DNA of 64,000 nt, taken from positions 1,178,001-1,242,000 of the forward strand of contig NZ_FSQZ01000001.1 of NCBI RefSeq assembly GCF_900129645.1. The letters are read 5' to 3'. The DNA comes from Acetomicrobium flavidum (GTDB lineage: Bacteria > Synergistota > Synergistia > Synergistales > Acetomicrobiaceae). Below the pieces are notes generated by a model. That model did not search any database. It was not told the DNA's origin and saw nothing but the letters and a program-made list of their open reading frames with translations. A program made the position numbers and the translations under genes. The number at the start of each line of letters is the position of its first letter. Position 1 is the first letter of the stretch. Below are positions 1 through 8,924 of the stretch, in pieces.

Positions 1-2
1 TC

Positions 3-323
3 ATCCGTTCCGTAATGGGGATGGGCAAGGAAGCGCTGAAGCTGCTTTATCGCCTGAACACCGACGAGATCACGTTGGACCAGTTCGTCGAGGGGATGGC
101 CTCGCTCAACGCCGCCGATCTATTGGCCGAATATTGGGCTTACGACGAGGGGGACGAGCGGGCCTTCGACGTAGCCAGGCAGATTTTATGGCTCATAAGC
201 TCCCTTGAAAGCGATGCCTACAATCAGTTCGAGCTCTACGGGATAACCGCCTTCCACGAGGATTTCCGCGAACTTCGGGATTATCTTTTAACGCTAGAAA
301 AATATTGTGGCATAAAGCTGTGA
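3..323 (+). CDS. Hypothetical protein, probably 5'-truncated by the window edge
   Basis: The reading frame is open from the first bases of the window to a TGA at 323. The first ATG (position 15) has no ribosome binding site in front, so this is probably the C-terminal part of a longer protein. About 100 residues are visible, acidic and helical in composition, with Trp/Tyr-rich stretches. I recognise no family. A strong hairpin follows, so it is the last gene of its transcript. Confidence 0.6.
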   Translation: MRSVMGMGKEALKLLYRLNTDEITLDQFVEGMASLNAADLLAEYWAYDEGDERAFDVARQILWLISSLESDAYNQFELYGITAFHEDFRELRDYLLTLEKYCGIKL

Positions 324-343
324 TGCCTGCCTTCAGGTAATTT

Positions 344-397
344 GCCGGTAAAGACGAAGCTTCCATAACATAGTGGAAGCTTATCTTTGCGGCTTTT
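344..397 (+). terminator. Intrinsic terminator after the first gene
   Basis: The inner stem AAGCTTCCA/TGGAAGCTT (357-365 and 374-382) is extended by GTAAAGA/TCTTTGC and CC/GG outside it, and is followed by CTTTTTG. The long stem plus T-run fits a Rho-independent terminator ending transcription from the left. Confidence 0.75.
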
Positions 398-516
398 TGT
401 AGGGTTCGTCAATCGATATGCGGTAAAAATTTGTACTAAGTATACAAAAGACCTGATGACTGGATATGCCATGTGATGTTATGATCTACCCAGCATCTTC
501 GAACAGGAGTGATCTC

Positions 517-1473
517 ATGAAAAGCTGCCTCCACTGCGGCATATCCATCACAGGGGAAGGGCTTCGCTATGTGGAGCTCCAAAGGCAAGGCACCTCGGTC
601 TGGTGCAGTTCGCGGGCCAAGGTTTACCTCTCAAAAAAGGCCATATGCACCGAAAGCGTTGCCGATGTAGATTTCCTTTATACTGCGCTTAAAAAATTGA
701 AGCGAAAGATAGGAAGGTTTGGCAAAATCAGGGCTGCATTCGGGATCCCGATGAGGGATAGCTACGCCTGCTTCTTGGATTTTCCCGGCGACATGATCTT
801 CGATGATGTCAAAAAATCGCTTCGTTGGCGACTTGAGGAACACTTTCCCCTTTCCGGCGAAGAAGCTTACTACGATGCGGCGGAAGTGGGTTTTCCCTAC
901 GGTGGCGATTTATATGATAAAGGACCGCTTAAGAAGTATCTTGTTGTGGCATCCAGCAAATCATTTGTAGACAATATCATGAAAGCTACGACTAAAGCCG
1001 GCTTTTTCCCGACGGCCTTGGAGCCCGTATCGGTGGCGCTTTTTAGGAGCGCCTTTGCTCAATTTAAGGACAAAGACGACGCTTCAGCCGTATCTAAGGA
1101 TGAATGGCAGCTATGTTTTTTCCCTGGAGGGACAATATCATTGATAGCGCTCGGCTACAGAGGAAACGAGATATTTTTCAGGCCTGTAATGGTAGGCCGC
1201 CAAATGGCCTTCGAGGATTTGGTCCAAAACGCCGCAAAGGAGATCAACTTTACCGTGGATTACCTTAGCGGATGCTATCCCCATTTTGAGATAAATAAAT
1301 TGTTTTTGGTCTCATCTGCCAAAAGAGACCTTATCTTGCTCGATGCCTTAAGGTCTGCCCTTAGATTTGAGGTATCCTTGCTCGATCCTTGGGGGACGTT
1401 TTCTTACCACGAGCGGCCCAAGGGAAGCGGCTGGGAGGCCTCGCTGGGCTTGGCCCTCAGAGATATTGTATAA
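517..1473 (+). CDS. PilM-like type IV pilus assembly / competence protein
   Basis: This 318-residue protein has the layout of the actin-like PilM/ComA family: an N-terminal segment with GISITGEGLRYVEL, then a long stretch with conserved aromatic and acidic residues (FGIPMRDSYACFLDFP, LRWRLEEHFPL). PilM family members sit on the cytoplasmic side of the type IV pilus alignment complex and bind PilN. ATG 517 is chosen because AGGAG lies 7 nt before it. An in-frame ATG at 466 has no such site. No other pil genes are in view, although pheA follows at 31 bp and may be cotranscribed. The assignment rests on overall similarity of pattern; the function is inferred. Confidence 0.55.
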   Translation: MKSCLHCGISITGEGLRYVELQRQGTSVWCSSRAKVYLSKKAICTESVADVDFLYTALKKLKRKIGRFGKIRAAFGIPMRDSYACFLDFPGDMIFDDVKKSLRWRLEEHFPLSGEEAYYDAAEVGFPYGGDLYDKGPLKKYLVVASSKSFVDNIMKATTKAGFFPTALEPVSVALFRSAFAQFKDKDDASAVSKDEWQLCFFPGGTISLIALGYRGNEIFFRPVMVGRQMAFEDLVQNAAKEINFTVDYLSGCYPHFEINKLFLVSSAKRDLILLDALRSALRFEVSLLDPWGTFSYHERPKGSGWEASLGLALRDIV

Positions 1474-1504
1474 TTGCATGAAATACCGGTGAGGTGGCAT
1501 TGTC

Positions 1505-2581
1505 GTGTCGAATGAGGACCTATATGCACTAAGGCAGAGGATAGAATCAGTGGACGAGGGGATGCTTCGCCTTCTGGAGGAGCGCGTGAAGTTGGCCAAG
1601 GAGATAGGCAAGGTCAAGGGCGGAGATTGCATCTACGATCCCGTGAGGGAGACCGAGGTGATAGAGCGGCTTTGCCGTTTGGCCGAAGGCCTGGACCCCA
1701 GGTTTGTGAGCTTGCTGTTCAGGGAAGTCATATCCTTTTGCAGGTCCGTACAAAAGCCGACCAGGGTGGCCTGCATGGGCCCTGAGGGCTCCTTTTCCCA
1801 CGAGGCCGTGATCTCATTTTTGGGCAGGTTCGTGGACGTGGTTTTCGTCGAAAATCCTGCCGAGGTGTTTGACTATGTATCGAAGGATAAGGCCGGCATT
1901 GGGGTTGTCCCCGTGGAAAACACCACGGAGGGCACTGTCTATTCCACGCTGGACGCCTTTGCCGCGGCCGAGCCCGGCATTTCCGTGATGGGCGAGGGGC
2001 AGATCCCCATAAGGCTTGTCCTGGCAAGCATGGAAGAGGACATGGCAAATATCGAAGAAGTCTACTCCCATCCTCAGCCCTTCGGTCAATGCAGGAACTG
2101 GCTTTACAAAAACTTGCCCGGGGCGCGGCAAATACCCACGTCTAGCACCAGCTTTGCGGCGAACCTGGCAAGAACAACCAAGAAAAGCGCTGCCATATGC
2201 GGAAGGCTTGCGGCGGAGCTAAGCGGATTGAAGGTCTTAGAGGAGGGCATAGAAGACCAGCCCTACAACGCCACGAGGTTTTGGCTCATCGGGCACGCCG
2301 TTGCCAGGCCCTCCGAGAGGAGCAAGACATCGATACTTTTTAACGTCGCCCACAAGCCCGGCACACTGTTTCAGGCCTTGGAGCCGTTATACCTGGCAGG
2401 CCTTAACCTTACGCTCATACAGTCGCACCCGCTTCCCGGAAACCCCTTCGAGTACTTCTTCTTCGTGGACTTCGAGGGCGACATCGAAAGCCAAAACGTC
2501 AAAGAAGCCCTCAATATCATGAAGTCAAGGGTCGAGCGCCTGCGGGTGTTGGGCTCCTATCCGCAGATCAAAAGGGTGTAA
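1505..2581 (+). CDS. pheA: Bifunctional chorismate mutase / prephenate dehydratase (P-protein)
   Basis: This cytoplasmic enzyme converts chorismate to prephenate and then to phenylpyruvate for phenylalanine synthesis. Residues about 1-85 are an AroQ-type chorismate mutase (LRQRIESVDEGMLRLLEERV). About 88-270 are the prephenate dehydratase with GPEGSFSHEA and the TRF catalytic motif in NATRFWLIG. The last 85 residues form an ACT domain. The usual Phe-binding ESRP motif of the ACT domain reads QSHP here, so feedback inhibition may differ. The GTG start at 1505 follows GAGGTGG at 1491. It converges with the aro operon and leaves only 14 bp between stop codons. Length and domain order are typical. 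Confidence 0.93.
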   Translation: MSNEDLYALRQRIESVDEGMLRLLEERVKLAKEIGKVKGGDCIYDPVRETEVIERLCRLAEGLDPRFVSLLFREVISFCRSVQKPTRVACMGPEGSFSHEAVISFLGRFVDVVFVENPAEVFDYVSKDKAGIGVVPVENTTEGTVYSTLDAFAAAEPGISVMGEGQIPIRLVLASMEEDMANIEEVYSHPQPFGQCRNWLYKNLPGARQIPTSSTSFAANLARTTKKSAAICGRLAAELSGLKVLEEGIEDQPYNATRFWLIGHAVARPSERSKTSILFNVAHKPGTLFQALEPLYLAGLNLTLIQSHPLPGNPFEYFFFVDFEGDIESQNVKEALNIMKSRVERLRVLGSYPQIKRV

Positions 2582-2595
2582 GCTGCCCTCTTGGT

Positions 2596-4263
2596 TTAGC
2601 ACGTCGTTGCGCGGTAGGCGTCCCCTAAAAGCTCTAACGAGGTTTGAAGGACCTTACATTTTCCGCCTTCAGTGGGAAGTACCATCGTGGGCCTTCCGCC
2701 CACGAATTTTTTGTCCTTCATCAGATAGGCGACGACTTCATCGAAGGGCCTGTCGGGCCTGACTGGCAGGCCGAAGAACTCGAGCAGTTCGAGCAGCTCG
2801 GCTAAGGTCTCGTCGCGGCATAGGTTGAGCATGACGGCCATGCGAGCGGCGACGACCAATCCGATGGCCACGGCGTCTCCGTGCTTTATTTCGCTGTAGC
2901 CCGAAGATGCCTCCAAGCCGTGGGCCACGGTATGGCCCAAGTTCAGGCGCGTCCTTGCACCGGATGTTTCCTTTTCGTCTTCTTTGACGATCGAGGCCTT
3001 GAGCTCGATACATCGTTTTACCATTTCAAGCAATGTATCCGGATCCCTTTCAAGGATCGATCTTCTGTTATCCGAAAGCCAGCGGAAAAACTCGCGGTCC
3101 TCTCCGAGGCCGTATTTTATGACTTCTGCCATCCCCTGCCTGAACTCCTCGTCGGGGAGGCTCAGGAGGCAATTGACGTCGACGATGACGCAGCAGGGCT
3201 GATGAAACGTGCCTACGAGGTTTTTGCCCTCAGGCAGGTTTACGGCCGTCTTTCCCCCGATGGAGCTGTCCACCTGCGCGATGAGGGTGGTGGGGATATG
3301 TACGATATCTATGCCCCGCATCCATGTGGAGGCGGCAAAGCCCGCCGCATCTCCCACGCAGCCTCCGCCTACGGCAAGAATTAAGCCCTTCCTGTCCACT
3401 CCGCACTGGCTCAACTTTTCGTAGATGGCCGAAACCTGGCGCAGGGTCTTTCCTTCCTCGCCTCGGGGGAGGAGGTGAAAGCCCGAAGCCTCTTTGATCT
3501 TCCTTGCAAACATCGTAAACGTAATGGGATCGCTTATTATGAAGGGCTTTCCGCTGTGAATGCCAAGGAATGCCTCAAGGGTGTCATTTAAGGCCTTATC
3601 CGAGGTGAGTATTCCTCTTCCAACGATCACGGGATAGCTCGCGCCCTTCGTCTTTACCTGCAAGGTCTCACATCTTGTCTTTGGCATGTCTTTGGCCACA
3701 TCAAGGCCGAGGCCCTGTACTATGAGCGAAGCCACCTCGTCGACTAAGATCTCGTCGGTCGACACGCGAAAGTGCGCGTCCTTGTAGGCATCGCGCCGCT
3801 TGTTCAACAGCTCGGCTACGTTGTCTTCCCTTAAAAGCGGCCTTTTGCCCGGTTGGTTTGATGCGCGCTTTATTATGGTGTTCACGGCTGCATCCAGCAT
3901 TATCAGGGTGCCGTTTGCCATTATCTTTGCCTTGTTCTCGGGGTTGACGAGCACGCCTCCGCCCAGGCCTACTATGACGTTTTTGAGCTTAAAGGTCTCG
4001 TCGAGCACGCGCCTTTCAAGCTCGCGAAAATGGCCTTCGCCGCAGGTGGCAAATATTTCTGCAATACTCATGCCTGCCATGGCCTCTATCAGGTCGTCGG
4101 TGTCCAGGAAGGGCAATCCCGTTAGCTCCGATAGCTTGCTTCCCACGGAGGTCTTGCCGGCGGCCATGAATCCCCCGAGGTACAACCTGAATGAAGTCCC
4201 CTTTAGATCCGGTTTATCTTTTTTTATCGTTTCAACCGTTTGGGTTGCCGTCACATTATGCAT
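2596..4263 (-). CDS. aroKB: Shikimate kinase / 3-dehydroquinate synthase fusion
   Basis: This is a two-domain shikimate-pathway protein of 555 residues. Residues about 25-190 are shikimate kinase, with the P-loop GFMAAGKTSVG at 31-41 and the shikimate-binding GLGGGVLVNPE. Residues about 200-555 are 3-dehydroquinate synthase, with GGGCVGDAAGFAAS, the NAD-binding loop, and metal-binding Glu/His residues in RLNLGHTVAHGLE. The domains catalyse non-adjacent steps (5 and 2), so the fusion is for co-expression rather than channelling of consecutive reactions. The start overlaps the end of aroC by 8 nt and has AAGGAGG upstream. It is the last gene of the operon. Such AroKB fusions are known in several phyla. 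Confidence 0.93.
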   Translation of the reverse strand: MHNVTATQTVETIKKDKPDLKGTSFRLYLGGFMAAGKTSVGSKLSELTGLPFLDTDDLIEAMAGMSIAEIFATCGEGHFRELERRVLDETFKLKNVIVGLGGGVLVNPENKAKIMANGTLIMLDAAVNTIIKRASNQPGKRPLLREDNVAELLNKRRDAYKDAHFRVSTDEILVDEVASLIVQGLGLDVAKDMPKTRCETLQVKTKGASYPVIVGRGILTSDKALNDTLEAFLGIHSGKPFIISDPITFTMFARKIKEASGFHLLPRGEEGKTLRQVSAIYEKLSQCGVDRKGLILAVGGGCVGDAAGFAASTWMRGIDIVHIPTTLIAQVDSSIGGKTAVNLPEGKNLVGTFHQPCCVIVDVNCLLSLPDEEFRQGMAEVIKYGLGEDREFFRWLSDNRRSILERDPDTLLEMVKRCIELKASIVKEDEKETSGARTRLNLGHTVAHGLEASSGYSEIKHGDAVAIGLVVAARMAVMLNLCRDETLAELLELLEFFGLPVRPDRPFDEVVAYLMKDKKFVGGRPTMVLPTEGGKCKVLQTSLELLGDAYRATTC

Positions 4264-5425
4264 GAAGCATCCTCCTTGTCCGTTCTATATGTTCTTTGAG
4301 ACGACCTTTCAGGTCTTCCATCCTGTCGCCGCCAAACTGCTCGCATATGGCTTGCGCAAGCGCCAGCGACGTCATGGCCTCTCCTACGACGCAGGCAGCC
4401 GGCACGACGCAGACATCTCCTCTTTCCACGTGGGCAGTGGCGCCCTGCTTGGTTTGGACGTCAAAGGTGTGAAGTGGCTTTTTAAGCGTGGGGATGGGCT
4501 TTAAGGCCACGCGAACTAGGATGTCCTGACCGTTTGTTACGCCACCTTCGATGCCGCCGGCGTTGTTCGTGCTTCGCCCCCATTGGTCCGATAAGAGGAC
4601 AAATTCATCGTGCACCTCGCTTCCGGGCTTCTTTGAAAGCTCGAAACCTCCCCCGATCTCCACGCCCTTGGCCGAAGGGATTGCCATCAAAGCCTGGGTC
4701 AGCCGGCCGTCCAAGCGCCTGTCCCATTCGCCGTAGGAGCCTATGCCTGCCGGGACGTTTTTTACGACGACCGCAAAGGTTCCGCCAAGGGAGTCGCCGC
4801 TTTGTTCAGCCTCATCTATTGCCCTTCTAAGTCGGGCTTCCACATTGCGTCCTGCAACTCCCATGTCTGAGCTGTATGCCTCGGCCCATTTTTCGTCGCT
4901 TTCCGGCAAATCTGCGATTTCCGTTCCTATGGACGTAACGGCACTTCTTACGGTGATTCCAAGTTCGATTAAAAAGATTTTGCAGATCGCGCCTGCCACG
5001 GTCCAGGCAGCTGTCGCCCTTGCGCTTGCCCTCTCTAAGACATTTCTTGCCTCTTCAAATCCGAACTTTGCCATGCCCGCAAAGTCGGCATGTCCGGGCC
5101 TCGGTCGCGTCACGGCCTTTTGTGCCGCTTCTTCCTTGTCAACTTTGAAGGGGTCCATGGCGCCTATCCACTTTTCCCATTCGCTGTTTCGAAGGACGAC
5201 CCCGATCGGGTTTCCCGTTGTATGTCCTCCCCTGACGCCTCCGAAAAATTCGAATTCGTCCTTTTCAAGCTTCATGCGCTCCCCGCGCCCATATCCGCGC
5301 CTCCTGCGGGCGAGGTCCTGCTCGATAAGCTCCTTTGATATTGCAAGGCCGCAGGGCATTCCCTCAAGGATGATGAGATATCCCTTCCCGTGAGATTCAC
5401 CGCAGGTCAAGATGCGCAGGCTCAT
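4256..5425 (-). CDS. aroC: Chorismate synthase
   Basis: This enzyme uses reduced FMN to convert EPSP to chorismate, the branch-point compound for Phe, Tyr and Trp. Recognisable parts are the N-terminal GESHGKGYLIILEGMPCG, the RRRRGYGRGERM loop, GGHTTGNPIG, and the C-terminal GGIEGGVTNGQDI and DVCVVPAACVVGEAM. At 389 residues it has normal length. The ATG overlaps the aroA stop codon in an ATGA arrangement, which indicates translational coupling. Confidence 0.96.
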   Translation of the reverse strand: MSLRILTCGESHGKGYLIILEGMPCGLAISKELIEQDLARRRRGYGRGERMKLEKDEFEFFGGVRGGHTTGNPIGVVLRNSEWEKWIGAMDPFKVDKEEAAQKAVTRPRPGHADFAGMAKFGFEEARNVLERASARATAAWTVAGAICKIFLIELGITVRSAVTSIGTEIADLPESDEKWAEAYSSDMGVAGRNVEARLRRAIDEAEQSGDSLGGTFAVVVKNVPAGIGSYGEWDRRLDGRLTQALMAIPSAKGVEIGGGFELSKKPGSEVHDEFVLLSDQWGRSTNNAGGIEGGVTNGQDILVRVALKPIPTLKKPLHTFDVQTKQGATAHVERGDVCVVPAACVVGEAMTSLALAQAICEQFGGDRMEDLKGRLKEHIERTRRMLHA

Positions 5426-6729
5426 GATGAAACCTCCTTAAGGCATGTTTGCGTAAGTTCGGTCAGGTCGTCGAAGAAGCCCGGGTAGGATATGCTGACG
5501 CATTCCTCATCTTCGATGCAAACCGGTCCTGTCGCGACAAGGCCGGCGACGGCCATGGCCATTGCTACGCGATGATCGCCAAAGCTTTTTGCCCTGCCGC
5601 CCAAAAGGGCAGTTCTTCCTTTGATGATCCATCCGTCATCCGTCTCCTGTATCTGGGCTCCAAGGGCTTTTAGGTTTATGGCCATGGCATGTATCCTGTC
5701 GCTTTCCTTTACCCGCAGTTCCCTTGCTCCCCTTATCTCGGTTATCCCTTCGGCCTGGGTGGCGGCCACGGCCAGCACGGGAAGCTCGTCGATGAGAGAG
5801 GGGACCTCTTCGGGCGAGACGGTCGTGCCTTTAAGCCGGGAGGATCTTACGGCTACGGTGGCCGTCCTTTCCCCTCCGCTCAAGGTCTCGTCCTCGATGG
5901 CGTGATCAAGCCCCATCCTCTCAAGCACTTTCAGAAGCCCTGTCCTGGTGGGATTTACGTTGACCTCCTTTATGCGAAGCTCGCTTTCTGCAGTTATTGC
6001 GGCGGCGACTATCCAAAAGGCTGCCGCCGAGAAATCTCCCGGTATCCTCCAGCTTCCGCCCGGAATGGAGCTTGTAGGATACACCGTGACCTTGAGGCCG
6101 TCTTTAAGTACTGGGACACCTAAGTATTCAAGCATTATCTCGGTATGGTCCCTCGTGGGGGAAGGTTCAATGACTGTCGTTGCGCCCTGTGCGCCCAGAC
6201 CGGCAAGCAGTATGGCCGTCTTTACCTGAGCGCTTGCCACCTGAAGGGCGTGAACGCCGCCGCTAAGCTTTCTTCCCCTGACCGCCAGGGGAAGCCTTTC
6301 GCCAAACTCGCGGCCGTCGATTTTTGCCCCCATGGCGACCAAAGGTTTTACCACTCTCCCCATGGGTCGTCTTTTCAGGCTTTCGTCTCCCGTCACGACG
6401 GCAAATAAATTCGGGATGCCCGACAGAAGGCCTAGCAAAAGGCGGGCCGTGGTGCCGGAATTTTTGGCGTCGAGCACGTCCTTCGGTTCCTTGAGACCTG
6501 CCGGTGCCTTTATTTTTACCGTGTTAAGTGCCTTGTCCTGCTCAACGGCGCATCCCATCGCCTCAAGGCATGCCAGCGTGCTGGCGCAGTCCTGTCCGGG
6601 GGAGAAATTGGATACCTCTACGCCGTCCCTCGTCAGGGCACCAAGGAAGGCCGCCCTGTGCGATATGGACTTGTCGCCGGGCACGTGAATTTCGCCATTG
6701 ATTCGGCTGGTGGGGTTAATTTCTATCAT
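5422..6729 (-). CDS. aroA: EPSP synthase (3-phosphoshikimate 1-carboxyvinyltransferase)
   Basis: This enzyme transfers the enolpyruvyl group of PEP to shikimate-3-phosphate. The N-terminal PGDKSISHRA binds shikimate-3-phosphate and PEP. NSGTTARLLLGLLSG carries the Gly/Thr loop that binds PEP, and the C-terminal KESDRI and GDHRVAMA motifs are present. The length of 435 residues is typical. The gene starts 14 nt inside the end of tyrA, with GAGGTGA just upstream, and runs into aroC with a 4-nt overlap. The PEP-loop glycine is followed by LL, and I cannot judge glyphosate sensitivity class from that alone. Confidence 0.96.
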   Translation of the reverse strand: MIEINPTSRINGEIHVPGDKSISHRAAFLGALTRDGVEVSNFSPGQDCASTLACLEAMGCAVEQDKALNTVKIKAPAGLKEPKDVLDAKNSGTTARLLLGLLSGIPNLFAVVTGDESLKRRPMGRVVKPLVAMGAKIDGREFGERLPLAVRGRKLSGGVHALQVASAQVKTAILLAGLGAQGATTVIEPSPTRDHTEIMLEYLGVPVLKDGLKVTVYPTSSIPGGSWRIPGDFSAAAFWIVAAAITAESELRIKEVNVNPTRTGLLKVLERMGLDHAIEDETLSGGERTATVAVRSSRLKGTTVSPEEVPSLIDELPVLAVAATQAEGITEIRGARELRVKESDRIHAMAINLKALGAQIQETDDGWIIKGRTALLGGRAKSFGDHRVAMAMAVAGLVATGPVCIEDEECVSISYPGFFDDLTELTQTCLKEVSS

Positions 6730-7585
6730 TCATCTCACCTCGTTGCGCTAATAGCGCATCTCTCGACTCTTTTGCATTGGCTGCAAACTTAAGCAGTTCC
6801 TTTGGGTCCATCTTCGACATCTCCGACAAAATGTCCATGAAGTCCTTTATCGCCTGGCTTATAAAGCCTTTGTTCGTCTCCCATACGTCAGCGATGAGCC
6901 AGGGGGGACATGAAGCCACCCTGGTCGTGTCTCTGAAGCCGCCGGCTACGAATTTTGGAAGCTCTTCCTGTTGAGACGCCCTTGTGCCCGCAAGTGCCGC
7001 AAGGGCTGTGGCTAAAAACATGGGGAGGTGGCTCGTTACTGCCACTATCTCGTCGTGTTCCTCGGAGCTTACGATTACAGGATGCGAGCCTAAGGCGCAA
7101 ATTAGGTCTTTAGCCAGCTCTACGGCTTTATTGCTTGACGAAGCGGTAGGCACCAATGCGCACACGGCGCCTGCAAAAAGATCCGCAGATGCGTTGTCTA
7201 TGCCGCCCTTTTCCTTGCCTGCCATAGGATGAAGCCCTACGTATCTTTCCTTCCAGATGACGGATAATTCCCTTGACAACGAATGCTTGGTGCTCGCGGT
7301 ATCAGTTACCGCTTTAAGCTTCTCATCAGCGCAGGGAGCGATCCTTTGGCTTAAATTGACCATTTGGCTTGGCGGCGTGGCAAGAATCAAAAGATCGACC
7401 TCTTGGACCATTTCCTCCGGCCTGCATGCTTCGGTGATCGCCCCGGAGGCAAGGGCGCGTCCTACGACATGTTCGTCCCTGTCCCAGCCAAGCACATGTT
7501 CTGCCCAGTCGCATTGATGAAGGCGTTTCCCAATTGAGCCTCCGATGAGGCCAAGGCCGATGATCCCTACGCTGCTACACTGCAC
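6716..7585 (-). CDS. tyrA: Prephenate/arogenate dehydrogenase
   Basis: This NAD(P)-dependent enzyme oxidatively decarboxylates prephenate (or arogenate) on the way to tyrosine. The Rossmann motif GLGLIGGSIG lies at the N-terminus, HPMAGKEKGG is the substrate-site motif, and TSHLPMFLATALA follows in the helical domain. There is no fused chorismate mutase and no clear ACT domain. I prefer the GTG at 7585 because GGAG stands 8 nt upstream; an alternative GTG at 7594 adds three residues. It overlaps aroF by 19 nt, so translation is probably coupled. Whether prephenate or arogenate is preferred cannot be read from the sequence. Confidence 0.93.
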   Translation of the reverse strand: MQCSSVGIIGLGLIGGSIGKRLHQCDWAEHVLGWDRDEHVVGRALASGAITEACRPEEMVQEVDLLILATPPSQMVNLSQRIAPCADEKLKAVTDTASTKHSLSRELSVIWKERYVGLHPMAGKEKGGIDNASADLFAGAVCALVPTASSSNKAVELAKDLICALGSHPVIVSSEEHDEIVAVTSHLPMFLATALAALAGTRASQQEELPKFVAGGFRDTTRVASCPPWLIADVWETNKGFISQAIKDFMDILSEMSKMDPKELLKFAANAKESRDALLAQRGEMNDRN

Positions 7586-8610
7586 TTTGAACACTCCAGA
7601 GATTTGCCCGAAATGGCAGAAAGCAGCCTCTTTATGGATCTCATGAGGTCGTCAAACTCCTCGAGGTCCAGCGATTGGTCTCCGTCGCTTACGGCCTCCT
7701 TGGGGTTGGGGTGTACCTCTACGATGAGGCCGTCTGCTCCTGCAGCCATTGCAGCCAGGCTCATGCTCGGGACCAAGGCCCTGTCGCCCGTGCCGTGGCT
7801 AGGGTCGACTATGATCGGAAGGTGGCTAAGGCTCTTTATCAAGGGCACGGCGTTTAAGTCCAGGGTGTTGCGCGTCCTTTTTTCAAAGCTCCTTATCCCG
7901 CGTTCGCACAGTATGACGTTGAAATTCCCGCCGGAGAGTATGTATTCTGCAGCCTGCAGCCATTCGTCCACGGTGGCCATCATCCCGCGCTTAAGGAGGA
8001 CGGGCTTGTCGACCTTGCCCAGGGCCTTTAGCAGGGAGAAGTTCTGCATGTTGCGCGAGCCGACCTGCAGTATGTCGGCATGGGGAAGCATCAGGTCGAT
8101 GTCCTCGGGGGTCATGACTTCCGTGACTATGGGAAGGCCCGTAATCCTTTTTGCCTCTGAAAGAAGGTTCAAACCTTCGACGCCCAGGCCCTGGAAGGAG
8201 TAGGGGTTAGTCCTCGGCTTGTAGGCGCCACCCCTGAGGGCCATCGCACCAGATTTCTTAATGGCCTGTGCCGTTTTAACGATCTGTTCCCTGTCTTCGA
8301 CGGCACAGGGTCCCGCTATGACCAGGGCATTTCCGCCACCTATGACCACTCCGGGGGCTATTTCTACGGTGCTTTCTTCCTGCAGCCATTCGCGGCTTGC
8401 CAGCGGGAACTGGGATTTTGCTATGGTGAAATTGGCTACCTCCGGCATCTCCTGCAGCTTGCCTTCGTTTATCAAGCCCTCGGCCAGCACTATGGCTTCA
8501 CAGCCATCTTTGATTATGCGCGCCCCGATGCCTGCCTCGTCTAATCTCATGAGCAGCCTTCCTGCGGATGCCCCTCTTTTCGTCGTTATGATCGCCCTTG
8601 TTGCTGTCAT
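7567..8610 (-). CDS. aroF: DAHP synthase, type I-beta with N-terminal ferredoxin-like domain
   Basis: This is the first enzyme of the shikimate pathway, condensing PEP and erythrose-4-phosphate. Residues about 1-70 form the ferredoxin-like regulatory domain seen in the Thermotoga-type enzyme, and the rest is the TIM barrel. Visible motifs are VIAGPCAVEDREQI (metal-binding Cys), GGAYKPRTNPYSFQG, LQVGSRNMQNF, LLKRGM and IVDPSHGTGDR. At 347 residues the length is normal. AAGGAGG precedes the ATG. It is the first structural gene of the operon, directly behind the attenuator, which fits its role as the control point for pathway flux. Confidence 0.95.
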   Translation of the reverse strand: MTATRAIITTKRGASAGRLLMRLDEAGIGARIIKDGCEAIVLAEGLINEGKLQEMPEVANFTIAKSQFPLASREWLQEESTVEIAPGVVIGGGNALVIAGPCAVEDREQIVKTAQAIKKSGAMALRGGAYKPRTNPYSFQGLGVEGLNLLSEAKRITGLPIVTEVMTPEDIDLMLPHADILQVGSRNMQNFSLLKALGKVDKPVLLKRGMMATVDEWLQAAEYILSGGNFNVILCERGIRSFEKRTRNTLDLNAVPLIKSLSHLPIIVDPSHGTGDRALVPSMSLAAMAAGADGLIVEVHPNPKEAVSDGDQSLDLEEFDDLMRSIKRLLSAISGKSLECSKCSVAA

Positions 8611-8630
8611 TTCTTTTCCCTCCTTCTTGA

Positions 8631-8673
8631 AATAAAAAATCCGGGGTTCGGCCTTGAGACCGAACCCCGGATT
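8631..8673 (-). terminator. Attenuator terminator in front of aroF
   Basis: Read on the minus strand, a perfect 14-bp stem (arms 8673-8660 and 8651-8638) with an 8-nt loop is followed at once by TTTTTT within the last stem bases and the next residues. It sits 20-odd nt before the aroF ribosome binding site and 23 nt after the leader ORF stop, so it would stop transcripts before the aro genes. Confidence 0.9.
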
Positions 8674-8739
8674 GTCTTGCTAATATGATACTTTACTATA
8701 CTATATTACGATACTGCTTCCCGCCCGGCGGTCGGTCTC
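8656..8739 (-). promoter_or_regulatory. Predicted antiterminator pairing of the aro leader
   Basis: The leader segment 8739-8725 (codons Gly-Asp-Arg-Pro-Pro of the leader ORF) is complementary to 8670-8656, the 5' arm and loop of the terminator, at 13 of 15 positions. Forming this helix would exclude the terminator stem. This is the alternative structure expected of a ribosome-mediated attenuator, in which stalling on the aromatic codons just upstream leaves the arm free. Pairing was found by eye; energies were not computed. Confidence 0.75.
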
Positions 8740-8881
8740 CATAAGAAAATTGGCCAGAAGCGTAATAATAACGCCACTGGCCGTCGCTAAAGTAATAACC
8801 GCCGGATATGGAGGCGCACATGCTACTGATGGCACTGACACATTGCCCTGATGCCGCTAGGAAACGTTCACCTATCATCAT
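8696..8881 (-). CDS. Aromatic-codon-rich leader peptide of the aro operon
   Basis: A 61-codon ORF with a very strong site GGAGGAGG (8895-8888) 6 nt before ATG 8881. Its second half holds YYF (codons 29-31), W36, YYY (38-40), F45, Y47 and Y57: ten aromatic residues in the last 34. The stop lies 23 nt upstream of the terminator stem, and the ORF encodes one arm of the antiterminator. The likely role is to sense charged tRNA-Tyr/Phe/Trp through ribosome progress, as in trp and pheA leaders. It is longer than the classical 14-30 residue leader peptides, so a separate function of the small protein is possible. Confidence 0.8.
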   Translation of the reverse strand: MMIGERFLAASGQCVSAISSMCASISGGYYFSDGQWRYYYASGQFSYGDRPPGGKQYRNIV

Positions 8882-8924
8882 TTAGCGCCTCCTCCATTTC
8901 GCAAAGTTTTAGGTTGACAATTAT

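Noticed and set aside
431-447. TTGTA...TACAA dyad before the PilM-like gene as a promoter or operator
   Set aside because: The symmetry is poor beyond five bases and no -35/-10 pair could be placed confidently.
4743-5393. 216-codon plus-strand frame
   Set aside because: It is antisense to aroC. Its composition (rich in Ser, Pro and Leu) is that expected from the complement of a high-GC3 gene.
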